Of a stretch of DNA of 64,000 nt, positions 53,089 to 63,063 are shown in pieces. The stretch is from Ruania alba (GTDB lineage Bacteria; Actinomycetota; Actinomycetes; Actinomycetales; Beutenbergiaceae). The stretch spans positions 1,364,001 through 1,428,000 of the forward strand of contig NZ_FNTX01000002.1 of the NCBI RefSeq assembly GCF_900105765.1, written 5' to 3'. Every line of letters begins with the position of its first letter. Position 1 is the first letter of the stretch. A program made the position numbers and the translations under genes. The notes beneath the pieces were generated by a model. That model was not told where the DNA came from, did not search any database, and saw only the letters and a list, made by a program, of their open reading frames with translations.

Positions 53089-54777
53089 TCAGCTGCCCAG
53101 CGCAGCCGAGACCACATCCTTCGCCGCCGACTGCACCTGCTCCAGGTGGTCAGCGGAGACGAACGATTCGGCGTAGATCTTGTACACGTCCTCGGTGCCG
53201 GACGGGCGCGCGGCGAACCAGGCATCCGCCGTCGTGACCTTCAGGCCGCCGATCGCGGCGCCGTTCCCAGGGGCATCCACCAACGAGGCGGTGATCGGCT
53301 GGCCGGCCAGCTCGGTCGCAGTCACATCCTCGGCCGAGAGCTTCGCCAAGGTGGCCTTCTCCTGACGGGTGGCGGCCGCGTCCACGCGGGCGTACCAACT
53401 CTCCCCGAACTCGGCCACCTGCTCCTCGTGCAGCTGGCTGGGGGAGCGGCCGGTCACCGCGAGGATCTCGGCGGCGAGCAGAGCCAGCACGATGCCGTCC
53501 TTGTCGGTGGTCCACACCGACCCGTCCCGGCGCAGGAACGAGGCACCGGCGGACTCCTCACCGCCGAACCCGACGGACCCGTCCAGCAGCCCGGGCACGA
53601 AGTGCTTGAAGCCCACCGGAACCTCCAGCAGCCGCCGGTCCGCACCGGCGACCACCCGATCGATCAGTGCCGACGACACCAGGGTCTTGCCCACGGCGGC
53701 CTCGTCGGACCAGTCCGGCCGGTGCCCGAACAGGTAGTCGATCGCCACCGCGAGGTAGTGGTTGGGGTTCATCAACCCGCCGTCGGGGGTGACGATCCCG
53801 TGCCGGTCGGCGTCAGCATCGTTGCCGGTGGCGATGTCGTAGGGGGCAGCGCCGCCTTCGCCTCGCATCATCGAGACCAGTGACGCCATCGCCGACGGCG
53901 AGGAGCAGTCCATCCGGATCTTGCCGTCCCAGTCCAGCGTCATGAATGACCAGCGCGGGTCCACCTGCGGGTTCACCACGGTCAGGTCCAGGCTGTGCCG
54001 CTCGGCGATCTCTGCCCAGTACTCCACGGCCGCGCCGCCGAGCGGGTCCGCTCCGATGCGTACCCCGGCGGTCCGGATCGCATCCAGGTCGAGCACCGAC
54101 TCCAGGTCGTCGACGTAGGTGAGCAGGTAGTCGTGCTTGTGCACGTTCTCCGCTTGGAGTGCCCGCTCGTACGGGATGCGTGCGATCGCACCGATGCCGG
54201 AGCGGAGCAGTTCGTTCGCCCGCCGGGCGATCTGCCCGGTCGCATCGCTCCCGGCCGGTCCACCATGGGGCGGGTTGTACTTGAATCCGCCGTCCCGCGG
54301 CGGATTGTGCGACGGGGTCACGACGATGCCATCGGCCAAACCGGGTCCGCGGGTGCGTACCCCCTCGGTCGATCCGGCGCCATTGTGCCGCAGGATCGAG
54401 TGGGACAGTGCCGGCGTGGGCGTGTACGAATCCCGGGCATCGATCCGCACCTCAACGCCCGCCGCGGCCAGCACCTCCAGCGCGGTGCGCTGTGCCGGCT
54501 CGGAGAGCGCATGTGTGTCCCGGCCCAGGTACAGCGGGCCGTCGATTCCCTGCGCGGTGCGGTACTCCACGATCGCCTGGGTGATGGCGACGATGTGTGC
54601 CTCGTTGAACGCGCCGTCCAGACTGGAGCCCCGGTGCCCGGAGGTGCCGAACACCACCTGCTGGGCCGGGTCGTCCAGGTCCGGGGTGCGGTCGACGTAC
54701 GCCGAGAGCACGGCATCGGTGTCAATCAGGTCCTCGGGGAGGGCTACCTGCCCTGCGCGGGAATGCATGGGAGCCAT
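53089..54777 (-). CDS. pgm: Phosphoglucomutase (alpha-D-glucose phosphate-specific)
   Basis: About 562 residues, four-domain alpha-phosphohexomutase. [19 protein letters not shown] near the start, the phosphoserine loop [17 protein letters not shown], the Mg loop [11 protein letters not shown], the sugar loop [15 protein letters not shown] and the phosphate loop [12 protein letters not shown] are all present, so it should be active. It links glucose-1-phosphate and glucose-6-phosphate. ATG 54777 (GGTGG before it) or ATG 54768 (MHSRAGQ, the common family start) is likely; the open frame runs to 54867. Confidence 0.95.
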   Translation of the reverse strand: MAPMHSRAGQVALPEDLIDTDAVLSAYVDRTPDLDDPAQQVVFGTSGHRGSSLDGAFNEAHIVAITQAIVEYRTAQGIDGPLYLGRDTHALSEPAQRTALEVLAAAGVEVRIDARDSYTPTPALSHSILRHNGAGSTEGVRTRGPGLADGIVVTPSHNPPRDGGFKYNPPHGGPAGSDATGQIARRANELLRSGIGAIARIPYERALQAENVHKHDYLLTYVDDLESVLDLDAIRTAGVRIGADPLGGAAVEYWAEIAERHSLDLTVVNPQVDPRWSFMTLDWDGKIRMDCSSPSAMASLVSMMRGEGGAAPYDIATGNDADADRHGIVTPDGGLMNPNHYLAVAIDYLFGHRPDWSDEAAVGKTLVSSALIDRVVAGADRRLLEVPVGFKHFVPGLLDGSVGFGGEESAGASFLRRDGSVWTTDKDGIVLALLAAEILAVTGRSPSQLHEEQVAEFGESWYARVDAAATRQEKATLAKLSAEDVTATELAGQPITASLVDAPGNGAAIGGLKVTTADAWFAARPSGTEDVYKIYAESFVSADHLEQVQSAAKDVVSAALGS

Positions 54778-54860
54778 CGTGCCACCACCATCGCGGGCGA
54801 GCGATAGGAACCGGGTCACTCGATGGCAAAAAGTGCCGCTCGGATCGATAGGGTGCAGGT

Positions 54861-55745
54861 ATGGCAAAGCGCAAGAAGTCCGGGCAGGTCAATGAGAAGG
54901 TGGCGGCCCGCAAAGCCGCCCGCAAGGCGGCGCTCGCGGCTCCCCGCCGATCGTTCGAGGGACTGCCCGGCGAGGCCGACTGGGTCGCCATGCGCGAGGT
55001 GGTTCCCGCGGCCAGCGCCACCGCCCGCACCACCGCCGAGTACGGTGCGCGCGAGGTGACCGTGGTGACGGTGCTCCCCGGCCTGCTGCCGGCGATGCAC
55101 CGCGAGGACGGCCAGATCCTGGTGGCCCTGCAGAACGTGACCTCCAGTGGGGACCCGAGTCGCGATGTCGCAGCGGCTCTGCTGCAGGTGCTCGATGCCG
55201 AACCGGGCACCAGTCTGACCCACCTCGATCTGCCCGGCCCGGGGCCCCGCCTGCAGGACGTGCTGGATCTGGACGCCCCGTTCGAGGTGACCCTGCACGA
55301 CACCTTCGACTTCGTGCTCCCGCCCGACACCGAACCCACCCCGGAGCTCACGTCTGCGCTCGAGGAGTTCGCCGGTGCCATCGTGCCGACGGTGAAGCTG
55401 GAGTCGGTGGCGAGCGCGTACTGGTGCCGGATGGGTGCACGCGAGTTCCTGCGCTGGTCCCGCACCGAGGACGAGGAAGCGCTCCTGGATGCACTCGCCC
55501 GCCTGCACGCCGCCCGCAGTTCGGCGATCGACGACGACGCCCGGTTCATCGGCGCGTTCCGTTCCTGCGCGTTGGTGGTTCCGGTGTGGGAGCTCGCCCC
55601 TGGAACCGAGGCCGAAGAGCTCGAGGGCGTCGCCCCCGCGTTCGAGGAACGTCTGGCCGAGGCGCTCGCGGTGACCGAGCCGCTGAACGCCGACGAGCGC
55701 CGGGCTCGGGCGGGCATCGTGTCGCGCCAGGTCACACTGCGCTGA
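54861..55745 (+). CDS. DUF5926 family protein
   Basis: A 294-residue actinobacterial protein of unknown function. The basic N-terminus ([20 protein letters not shown]) is followed by an alpha/beta body with [20 protein letters not shown]. There are no membrane segments and no catalytic motif I recognise. TAGGGT (54849-54854) ends 6 nt before the ATG, consistent with a leaderless transcript. It precedes the glycosyltransferase by 19 bp. Confidence 0.85.
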   Translation: MAKRKKSGQVNEKVAARKAARKAALAAPRRSFEGLPGEADWVAMREVVPAASATARTTAEYGAREVTVVTVLPGLLPAMHREDGQILVALQNVTSSGDPSRDVAAALLQVLDAEPGTSLTHLDLPGPGPRLQDVLDLDAPFEVTLHDTFDFVLPPDTEPTPELTSALEEFAGAIVPTVKLESVASAYWCRMGAREFLRWSRTEDEEALLDALARLHAARSSAIDDDARFIGAFRSCALVVPVWELAPGTEAEELEGVAPAFEERLAEALAVTEPLNADERRARAGIVSRQVTLR

Positions 55746-55764
55746 CGACGATAGGCTGAGGATC

Positions 55765-56688
55765 GTGAGCCGGGCGCCAGGCGACGGGATGAACCCGCTA
55801 CGGGTCATCCGGCGGCGTGCGCCCGATACCGGTCCGATCCCGGTGCAGCGCCCCGATCCGGACAATCAGCGGGTCGCTGCCGTGATCCCGGCGAAGGATG
55901 AGGCCGAGCGGATCGCGGCCACCGTCCGTGCCGTGCGTGCTATCCCGCACGTCGATCTCGTGCTCGTGGTGGACGACGGCAGCGAGGACGACACCCAGCA
56001 CCTCGCCCGAGGCGCCGGTGCCGTGGTGGTGCGTCACTCGCACAACCGCGGCAAGGCCTCTGCGATGGAGACCGGGGCCGCCGTGGTGGCGATGCGTGAT
56101 GTGGAGGCCGGCCCGGCCCGCTTGCTGCTGTTCGTGGACGCCGACCTCGGTGCCACCGCTGTCAATGCCGCACCCCTGGTGCCGCCGGTGCTGGCGGGCA
56201 AGGCCGACCTCTCCATCGCCGTACTGCCGAAACAGTCCGGTGCGGCCGGGAGGGGGATCGTCACCGGGCTGGCCCGGCGGGCCATCCAGCGAGCGACCGG
56301 ATGGGCGCCCACCCAACCGCTCTCCGGGCAGCGGTGTATGACCCGCGCCGCCTTCGACGCGTCCACCCCGCTCGCGCACGGCTGGGGCGTGGAGACCGGG
56401 ATGACGATGGACGTGCTGCTGCAGGGGTTCGCCGTGGTGGAGGTGCCCTGCGATCTGCGCCACCGCGCCTCCGGGAGCGACCTGGCCGGGCAGTTGCACC
56501 GCGCCGGGCAGTACCGGGACGTGGCCATGGCCGTGGCCGCCCGCAAGTTCCGCCACTACAAGCAGAAGGTCACCCGGGAGACCTCGGGTGAACCCGCCGA
56601 GGACGGGCGCTCGCCGGCTCCTCCGGCCGAGCGGGCGATCACCGAGAATCCGCAGCCGCGGAAGCGTCGCCGGAGGTCTCGGAACTGA
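55765..56688 (+). CDS. Glycosyltransferase family 2 protein
   Basis: A 307-residue GT-A fold. VAAVIPAKDEAERIAATVRA and the nucleotide-binding DLVLVVDDGSEDDT are followed by the metal motif LLLFVDADLGA. GWGVETGMTMDVLLQGF completes the pattern. It lacks membrane helices and ends in a basic tail (PRKRRRRSRN). The acceptor is unknown; a glucosyl-3-phosphoglycerate or polyprenol-phosphate sugar role is possible. The GTG start lies 7 nt after TAGGCT. Its end overlaps by 50 bp the end of the convergent membrane-protein gene. Confidence 0.88.
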   Translation: MSRAPGDGMNPLRVIRRRAPDTGPIPVQRPDPDNQRVAAVIPAKDEAERIAATVRAVRAIPHVDLVLVVDDGSEDDTQHLARGAGAVVVRHSHNRGKASAMETGAAVVAMRDVEAGPARLLLFVDADLGATAVNAAPLVPPVLAGKADLSIAVLPKQSGAAGRGIVTGLARRAIQRATGWAPTQPLSGQRCMTRAAFDASTPLAHGWGVETGMTMDVLLQGFAVVEVPCDLRHRASGSDLAGQLHRAGQYRDVAMAVAARKFRHYKQKVTRETSGEPAEDGRSPAPPAERAITENPQPRKRRRRSRN

Positions 56689-59005
56689 GGCTGCCTCGCT
56701 GGGCGTGCAGCCCGAGCATCCAGGTGGCGCAGGCAGCGATCAGCAACGGCACCCCGAGCGCGACGCCCAGCGCAGGGATCGCGATCCCGGAGTCGTTCAC
56801 CGCCAGCCCGAGCCCGAGGGCCACGGCAGCACCCACCAGACCCGGGGTCAGCATCGGCACGTCCCGGCTCATCAGGGAGATCGGGTTTCCGCCGGACAGC
56901 CAGGAGAACGCCCCGCCGTCGGGGGAGGTCAGTGCGAGCCGGATCGGCTTGGCGAGCACGAACACCACCGTGAGCACCCCGCAGATCGCCAGGATCGTCA
57001 GCGGCCGGTTGCCGAACAGGATCGAGATGTTCTGGTCGAGCTTGCGCCAGACGACCCCCCACAGACCACCGTCGAGGACCGTCTGGAAGAACCGTCCTAG
57101 GTGCGTGCGCTCGGCCGGCGGTCGCAGCCAGTCGACGTAGGCGATGGCCATCGTGGCCACCGCGGCGATCAGCAGCACGGCCGCCACACGCTTCCAGGTG
57201 AGCCTGATCCCCGCGGCGAGCAACGCCGTCACCATGAACGCCGGGAGCAGGGCCGGCGGGCCGCCGAAGTCCGCCCCGATCGAGGGCGCACCGTCCAGCA
57301 CCACCACCACGGCCCCGACGGCGAGCACCACCACAGCGGCGAGGCGCCGCCGTCCGGCACGCACCAGAGGGTTCGTCAGCACCATGGTGACGAGCAGGCT
57401 CGCCGTGGTGAACAGGGCGAAGGTGGTGTTGTTCATCCCGTAGAAGCGGCCAGCCACCAGGGTGGGTACGCCCATGACGGCGGAGAGCTGCAGGGTGGCC
57501 CCGGTCGCCACGTCCACGGCCAGCACGAGCGCTGTGGCTCCCGCCACCACAGCAGCGGGCCCGAACGTGTGCCGCCGCCACGGACCGGCCAGAGCGACCG
57601 CGACGATCACCGCGATCCAGGCGGCCGTACCGCCGAGCAGGGCCAGCATCGCAGGGTTCGCGCGCCACCACGGCAGCAGGTTGGTCAGGTAGGACGCCAC
57701 CGGGATGCTGGCGATCCCCAGCGCCACCACCCGCAGCACGCTCAGGGCCAGCTCCCGTTGGGCGAACAGCCGCTGCAGCCACCGGCTGTGCGCCGGGAAC
57801 CGCTGGGCGGCCCATGCGCGTATCCGTGCTGCTGCCGGGCGTTTCAGCGCGAGTGCGACCGCTGCGAACAGCAGCAGATTCAGGGCGACCAGCCCGGCGT
57901 AGAAGGTGGGGACCAGCGGGCGCACGGCGCTGGCGTGCACGGCATCGTCCTCGAGCGCGGCCTGCCGGTCGGCCGCGGCCACCGGGCCGGGCGGCCCTGC
58001 TGCGAGGAGTGCGGGCGCCCCGATGGTGGCCCCGGTGGGGATCGCGTCGGTGATACCGAGCAGTTCGGCGATCGTCGGTTGCAGGTCGGTGGCCAGGACG
58101 TATCCGTCCTGCCGGGTGGAGGAGGAACTGAGCACCCCGCTGGCTGTTCCGGGGCCGCTGATCGCCAGCACGCGCAACCCGGGCTCGTAGCCGGAGTCCG
58201 CGACCCCGGCCAGCAGTACGACCGGGTCGGTCGCGGCGTCGGCCAGGCCGGCAAGGATGGCTGCAACCCGGTTCTCCACGATCCGGATCTGCTCGGCGCG
58301 ATAGGCCTGCGGAGTCGAGGAGATGGTGTACCCGTCGTCACCGTCACGGATCGAGCCGGCATCGATCACCAGGAGATCGGACTCGCTGACCGCTTCGCGA
58401 GCGGCCGCACTCAACTCGGCCGGGTCGGCCGGGCGGTTCGTGTGGTCGGCGACATCGCCCGTGCTGTCCGCGACGGCGATGGCTGCCCCCGGTCCGATGC
58501 TGCGGGCGCGCGTGCCGGTCTCGTCGAGCACGTCCCCGAACAGCCCGGGCTGGGCGTCGAAGTTCTGCCCGCCGATCGCTTCCTGGTACTCCTGCCACCC
58601 ACGGACCTCGCCGTCGGAAGGTTCCAGCAGGAACCGGCACGGTCCCTCCTGGTCAGCGGCCCGGGTGCCGGTGGTCAGCGCCAGCCAGCCATCGGCGGGG
58701 CAGGTGAACGATCGCACGCTGCGCACCACCAGGGACCCCACCCCCTGATGGGTCAGGGAGGCGAGAGCCGGGGTGTCGGCGTCGATGTCGTCCCAGGCAA
58801 GGCCGCCCACCCCGATGACGACGACCGGTGCCGCGGGTGTCTCCGCGCGCGCCGGGGCGGGGTTCACCCACCCGAGGAGCAGCATCAGCCCAGCGATCAT
58901 CGCCAGTGTCCACCCCGTTCGAACGGACTTCCCGCGTGGGAACGGGCTTCCGGGCAGTCCGAAGCCCGTTCGAATGCGGGAAGTCGGTTCCAATGGGGTG
59001 ATCAT
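56639..59005 (-). CDS. Large membrane protein with alkaline-phosphatase-like extracellular domain
   Basis: 788 residues. A signal-like helix (MIAGLMLLLGWVNPAPARA) follows an unusual N-terminal 35 residues encoded by a REP-like element. An extracytoplasmic domain of ~350 residues has the alkaline-phosphatase-superfamily layout (VVVIGVGGLAWDDIDADTPA; TDLQPTIAELLGI). About ten membrane helices follow. The role is probably in cell-envelope polymer or lipid metabolism; that is inference. ATG 59005 lies 8 nt after TAGGCT; ATG 58900 would exclude the repeat. It is the convergent neighbour of a glycosyltransferase. Confidence 0.8.
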   Translation of the reverse strand: MITPLEPTSRIRTGFGLPGSPFPRGKSVRTGWTLAMIAGLMLLLGWVNPAPARAETPAAPVVVIGVGGLAWDDIDADTPALASLTHQGVGSLVVRSVRSFTCPADGWLALTTGTRAADQEGPCRFLLEPSDGEVRGWQEYQEAIGGQNFDAQPGLFGDVLDETGTRARSIGPGAAIAVADSTGDVADHTNRPADPAELSAAAREAVSESDLLVIDAGSIRDGDDGYTISSTPQAYRAEQIRIVENRVAAILAGLADAATDPVVLLAGVADSGYEPGLRVLAISGPGTASGVLSSSSTRQDGYVLATDLQPTIAELLGITDAIPTGATIGAPALLAAGPPGPVAAADRQAALEDDAVHASAVRPLVPTFYAGLVALNLLLFAAVALALKRPAAARIRAWAAQRFPAHSRWLQRLFAQRELALSVLRVVALGIASIPVASYLTNLLPWWRANPAMLALLGGTAAWIAVIVAVALAGPWRRHTFGPAAVVAGATALVLAVDVATGATLQLSAVMGVPTLVAGRFYGMNNTTFALFTTASLLVTMVLTNPLVRAGRRRLAAVVVLAVGAVVVVLDGAPSIGADFGGPPALLPAFMVTALLAAGIRLTWKRVAAVLLIAAVATMAIAYVDWLRPPAERTHLGRFFQTVLDGGLWGVVWRKLDQNISILFGNRPLTILAICGVLTVVFVLAKPIRLALTSPDGGAFSWLSGGNPISLMSRDVPMLTPGLVGAAVALGLGLAVNDSGIAIPALGVALGVPLLIAACATWMLGLHAQRGSLSSETSGDASAAADSR
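58916..58997. repeat. REP-like compound palindromic element, copy B
   Basis: Half-units at 58916-58933 and 58936-58953 (direct), and 58960-58977 and 58978-58997 (inverted), with the same CRTTSGAACGGRCTTCC consensus as copy A. It lies inside the first codons of the membrane-protein gene and is read in frame (RIRTGFGLPGS segment). Confidence 0.75.
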
Positions 59006-59060
59006 CGCCTGCCAGCCTATGCGGCGCGACGTGCAGAAACTGTGTGGGCCGGGGGAGAGT

Positions 59061-60188
59061 TCAGCGAGTGCGTACCCGCAGGCCGCCGGCCTGCAGGCGG
59101 GCGGTGACGGCGGTCGCCTCGCCGATCAGATCGCCATCCACCTGCACGTGCTCCGGCTGGTCACAGCTGACCGAGACCTCCCGGCCCCGCCAGAACTCGA
59201 TGGAACTGGGGCTCACCGGCAGATCCTTGCGCAGCCCTACCCCCTGGGCGACGACCTTCCCGAACAGTGACGACCAGCCGAGCACACCGCCCCGGGTGTC
59301 CAGCGCGGCCACGTCGAGCCATCCGTCGTTCAACTCGGCGTCCGGGAGCAGCACGATCCCGCCGGGCAGCCGCCCGCAGTTCGCGAACAGCAGGCTGCGC
59401 ACCTTCAACGGCCGCACCTCGCCCTCACCCACCCGCATGCGCACATGCAGCTTGCGCCCGTGCAGGTGCCGAGCACCGGCGAAGAAGTAGGCGAGCCAGC
59501 CCATCCGGGACTTCAGCTCATCGTCTGCCCCGGCCACCATGGCCGCGTCGAAACCGAGACCGGCCATCACCAGGAACAGGTGCTCATCGCCGTCTGCCCC
59601 GTCCGGCTCGCTGGTCGGCGAAGGGAGGGCGGCGCCCGCGGCTGGGGAGAGTCGGTGCGCGCGGAGCCAGCCGATATCGATGGGATGGTCGGTGCCGCCG
59701 AGAGCCGTGCGTACCAACGAGGCGGTCCCGTCCAGCGGGAGGTCGAGGTTGCGGGCGAGCAGGTTCCCGGTGCCCATCGGCAGCAGTGCCATCGGCACCT
59801 CAGTCCCGGCCAATGCGGTGGCCACCGCTCGTACCGTGCCATCGCCGCCGGCGGCCACCACCACGCTCGCCCCGGCCGCCACGGCAGCACGCGCCTGACC
59901 CACACCCGGGTCCTCGGCGGTGGTTTCGAACCATAGCGGTTCGGCCAACTCGAGCTCGTCGGCGATCTCACCGGCCAGCCGGCGCAACCCGACCGGGTCA
60001 CGCGCCTTGATCGGGTTCACCACGAAGGCAGGTGGCCCCGGGGAGCGATCACGTTCCGGCTCGTGCGTCACCAGCGGGTCCACCCGCGCACCCCGCTCCC
60101 GGATCCGCTGCAACACGACCAGGCCGACCACCAGGGCGGCGAGCGCTAGCACGAGAGCCACCAGGCTGATGGTCTGCTCCCACGTCAT
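59061..60188 (-). CDS. Diacylglycerol/lipid kinase family protein
   Basis: 375 residues. An N-terminal membrane helix (ISLVALVLALAALVVGLVVL) precedes the kinase domain. That domain has VVVAAGGDGTVRAVATALAG, ALLPMGTGNLLARNLDLPL and the C-terminal HVQVDGDLIGEATAV. It would phosphorylate diacylglycerol or a related lipid at the membrane. It is an intact relative of the frameshifted gene at 27513-28483. TACCGT ends 7 nt before the ATG, so it is likely leaderless. It is divergent from serS with 56 bp between. Confidence 0.92.
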   Translation of the reverse strand: MTWEQTISLVALVLALAALVVGLVVLQRIRERGARVDPLVTHEPERDRSPGPPAFVVNPIKARDPVGLRRLAGEIADELELAEPLWFETTAEDPGVGQARAAVAAGASVVVAAGGDGTVRAVATALAGTEVPMALLPMGTGNLLARNLDLPLDGTASLVRTALGGTDHPIDIGWLRAHRLSPAAGAALPSPTSEPDGADGDEHLFLVMAGLGFDAAMVAGADDELKSRMGWLAYFFAGARHLHGRKLHVRMRVGEGEVRPLKVRSLLFANCGRLPGGIVLLPDAELNDGWLDVAALDTRGGVLGWSSLFGKVVAQGVGLRKDLPVSPSSIEFWRGREVSVSCDQPEHVQVDGDLIGEATAVTARLQAGGLRVRTR

Positions 60189-60244
60189 GAGGTGAACGGT
60201 AGCCGAGAGTCCACGCAGGGGTGTGGGGCCGATACGCTCGTGGG

Positions 60245-61513
60245 GTGATCGATCTGAAGAGCCTTCGCGAGGATCCGGACGTCGCCCGAGCCAGCCAGCG
60301 GTCCCGGGGTGAGGACCCCGAACTGGTGGACCGAGTGCTGGCAGCCGACGAACGCCGTCGGGGCATGCTGACCGGCTTCGAGCAGTTGCGAGCCCAGCAG
60401 AAGGAGGTCTCCCGGTCCGTCGGCAAGGCCTCCCCGGAGGAACGACCCGCCATCCTCACCCGGGCGAAGGCACTCGCCGAGGAGGTCAAGGCGGCCGAGG
60501 CCGAGGCCAATGCCGCGCAGGCAGAGCTGGATGAGCTGCTCACCCAGCTGCCGAACCTGGTGGCCGACGGCGTCCCCGCCGGTGGCGAGGATGACTACGT
60601 CGTGCTCAAGGAGGTCGGCAGCCCGCGTGACTTCACCGCCGAGGGTTTCGAGCCGCAGGACCACCTCGCCCTGGGCGAAGGGCTCGGTGCGATCGACACC
60701 GAGCGCGGCGCGAAGGTCTCCGGGTCGCGGTTCTACTTCCTCACCGGCATCGGTGCCCGCCTGGAGCTGGCCCTGCTGAACGCCGCGATGGACACCGCCA
60801 CCGCGGCCGGGTTCACCCCGGTGATCACCCCCACCCTCGTCAAGCCCGAGATCATGGCCGGCACCGGCTTCCTCGGTGCGCACGCTGCCGAGATCTACCA
60901 CCTCGAGGTGGACGACCTCTACCTGGTGGGAACGTCCGAGGTGGCCCTCGCCGGCTACCACGCCGGGGAGATCATCGACCTGTCCGACGGCCCGAAACGG
61001 TACGCCGGCTGGTCGGCCTGCTACCGCCGCGAGGCCGGCTCGCACGGCAAGGACACCCGCGGCATCATTCGAGTGCACCAGTTCCACAAGGTGGAGATGT
61101 TCTCCTACGCTCGCGCCGAGGACGCCGACGCTGAGCACCAGCGCCTGCTCGGCTGGGAGGAGCAGATGCTCGCCCTGGTGGACCTGCCCTACCGCGTGAT
61201 CGACACGGCCGCCGGGGACCTCGGCTCCAGCGCCGCCCGCAAGTTCGACTGCGAGGCCTGGTTGCCCACCCAGGAGCGCTATCTGGAGCTGACTTCCACC
61301 TCGAACTGCACCACCTTCCAGGCTCGCCGCCTGAACGTGCGTGAGCGGGGGGAGAGAGGGACACATCCGGTCGCCACCCTGAACGGCACCCTCGGCACCA
61401 CCCGATGGATCGTGGCCATCCTGGAGAACCACCAGCAGCCCGACGGCTCGGTGCGGGTGCCTGAAGGGTTGCGCCCCTACCTCGGCGGCCTCGAGGTGCT
61501 CGAGCCCCGATGA
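60245..61513 (+). CDS. serS: Seryl-tRNA synthetase
   Basis: About 422 residues. An N-terminal coiled-coil arm ([20 protein letters not shown]) binds tRNA-Ser. The class II core has [17 protein letters not shown], the motif-2 [20 protein letters not shown] and the motif-3 [20 protein letters not shown], with [16 protein letters not shown]. It charges tRNA-Ser and tRNA-Sec. The GTG start lies 6 nt after TACGCT (60233-60238) without a Shine-Dalgarno. It overlaps the HAD gene by 4 bp. Confidence 0.97.
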   Translation: MIDLKSLREDPDVARASQRSRGEDPELVDRVLAADERRRGMLTGFEQLRAQQKEVSRSVGKASPEERPAILTRAKALAEEVKAAEAEANAAQAELDELLTQLPNLVADGVPAGGEDDYVVLKEVGSPRDFTAEGFEPQDHLALGEGLGAIDTERGAKVSGSRFYFLTGIGARLELALLNAAMDTATAAGFTPVITPTLVKPEIMAGTGFLGAHAAEIYHLEVDDLYLVGTSEVALAGYHAGEIIDLSDGPKRYAGWSACYRREAGSHGKDTRGIIRVHQFHKVEMFSYARAEDADAEHQRLLGWEEQMLALVDLPYRVIDTAAGDLGSSAARKFDCEAWLPTQERYLELTSTSNCTTFQARRLNVRERGERGTHPVATLNGTLGTTRWIVAILENHQQPDGSVRVPEGLRPYLGGLEVLEPR

Positions 61514-62364
61514 CGACGGCCCGCCCCTCTGCCCACCTGGGCGCCTTGGCGCTGTACCGGCCCGGGCCCGACCTGCTGGTCGCCCTGGACATCGACGGCA
61601 CCATCCTGGGGCACGACCAGAGCCTGTCGGAGAAGGTGCGTACCGCCGTCGGGGATCTGCGTGCCTCGGGCACGCACGTGGTGCTCTCCACGGGGCGCTC
61701 CCTGCAGGCCGTGTTGCCGGTGGCCGAGGCCCTGGGCATCACGGATGCGTGGGCGGTGTGCTCCAACGGCGCGGTGACCATCCGGCTCGACTCCACCCTG
61801 GCCAGCGGCTACGAGATCCACGACGTGGTCACCTTCGACCCCGGCCCCACGCTGCGGTTGCTGCGGGAACACCTGCCGGAGGGCATCTTCGCGGTGGAGG
61901 ACCTCGGCCGCGGCTTCGCTCTCACCGCCCCGTTCCCGGACGGCGAGCTCACCGGGACCCTGCGGGTGGTGGACTTCGAAGAACTCTGCGCGATGTCGGC
62001 CTCGCGCGTGACGATGCGAGCACCGGGTCTGGGCTCGGACGACTTCCACGAGCTGGTGGACCGGTCCGGACTGCACGGGGTGAGCTACGCCGTCGGGTGG
62101 ACCGCCTGGCTGGACATCGCCCCCGAGGGGGTCTCCAAGGCGTCGGCGCTGGAGCAGGTGCGCCAGTACCTGCAGGTGGGCCCGACGGCGACCGTGGCGG
62201 CCGGGGACGGACGCAACGACATCGAGATGCTCACCTGGGCGGGTGTGGGCGTGGCCATGGGCGGCGCCGACGAGACCACCCGCGGCGCGGCCGACCTGGT
62301 CACCGGGCCGGTGGAGACCGACGGATTGGTGCCGGTGCTGCGCACGCTGCTCGCGGGGGAGTGA
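61510..62364 (+). CDS. HAD-family (Cof-type IIB) phosphatase
   Basis: 284 residues. Nucleophile motif VALDIDGTI, then [31 protein letters not shown], and [12 protein letters not shown] with the Mg loop [12 protein letters not shown], then the VAMGGADE segment. It should dephosphorylate small sugar phosphates or similar. ATGA overlap with serS (61510-61513) makes it the second gene of that operon, an arrangement common in actinobacteria. Confidence 0.92.
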   Translation: MTTARPSAHLGALALYRPGPDLLVALDIDGTILGHDQSLSEKVRTAVGDLRASGTHVVLSTGRSLQAVLPVAEALGITDAWAVCSNGAVTIRLDSTLASGYEIHDVVTFDPGPTLRLLREHLPEGIFAVEDLGRGFALTAPFPDGELTGTLRVVDFEELCAMSASRVTMRAPGLGSDDFHELVDRSGLHGVSYAVGWTAWLDIAPEGVSKASALEQVRQYLQVGPTATVAAGDGRNDIEMLTWAGVGVAMGGADETTRGAADLVTGPVETDGLVPVLRTLLAGE

Positions 62365-62370
62365 TGACGT

Positions 62371-63063
62371 TCAGCCTTCCGGTGGTGTGATCTCGAGATC
62401 CGCACCGAAGCCGGTCAGGGTTCCGCCCAGGTCGTCTCCGTAGGTGTACCGGCGCAGCAGGTCCTGTTCGTCCACCCACCAGGTCTCGGTCCGGTCCGGC
62501 AGTGCCACCTCGTAGACCGTCACCGGAATGCCGTCGAGCTCGGTCTCGTCCACCGGCCGCACTGCCTCGACGTCGGTGTAGACGTTCTCCAGCGCGCCCG
62601 CCCAGTTCCACAGGGCGAGGAAGTCCTCGGCCGCACCAGGGCCAGCGGTGCTGGCGGCGCCGCCGTCCGATGCCCGCCAGTACGTCCCGTCGACGAACCA
62701 CTCGTGCAGGGTGACCTCACCGTCAGGGTTCCGGGTGGTGATCTCCATGGCCACCACCTCGGTGCCCTGATACGCCATCGCCCCGGTGACGCTGCCGTCC
62801 ACCGTGGTTTGCTCGAACTGCATCGAACCAGCCGCGCGGATCGCGTCCGCGGTACGGGTGCCGATCGTGTCGGGCGTGAGCGGGTCGGCAAGGTCGACGG
62901 TCGGTTCGGGGGAGCCGGTCCCTGTGTCTTCAGCGCTGGTGGCGACGGTCGCGGTGGTGCCGCCGCTCGGTGGCGGGTCCTCCGGGCCGGCGCAGCCGGC
63001 CACCAGCAGCACTGACCCCATGACCACCGTGAGGGTTCGCCGGAACGGCATGGTCGCCGTCAC
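62371..63063 (-). CDS. Lipoprotein, LppX/LprAFG-like, unknown function
   Basis: 230 residues. The signal peptide ends in a lipobox (LLVAGC, Cys about 24). A Thr/Pro/Glu-rich linker follows, then a single beta-rich domain (IRAAGSMQFEQTTVDGSVTG; ETWWVDEQDLLRRYTYGDDL) resembling mycobacterial lipid-carrier lipoproteins. It overlaps the upstream bpa gene by 4 bp. The role is unknown; envelope lipid or glycolipid handling is a guess from the fold. Confidence 0.8.
   Translation of the reverse strand: MTATMPFRRTLTVVMGSVLLVAGCAGPEDPPPSGGTTATVATSAEDTGTGSPEPTVDLADPLTPDTIGTRTADAIRAAGSMQFEQTTVDGSVTGAMAYQGTEVVAMEITTRNPDGEVTLHEWFVDGTYWRASDGGAASTAGPGAAEDFLALWNWAGALENVYTDVEAVRPVDETELDGIPVTVYEVALPDRTETWWVDEQDLLRRYTYGDDLGGTLTGFGADLEITPPEG

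Noticed and set aside
57101-59107. A 668-codon plus-strand frame rich in Arg, His and Gly
   Set aside because: Antisense to the large membrane protein; low-complexity shadow.
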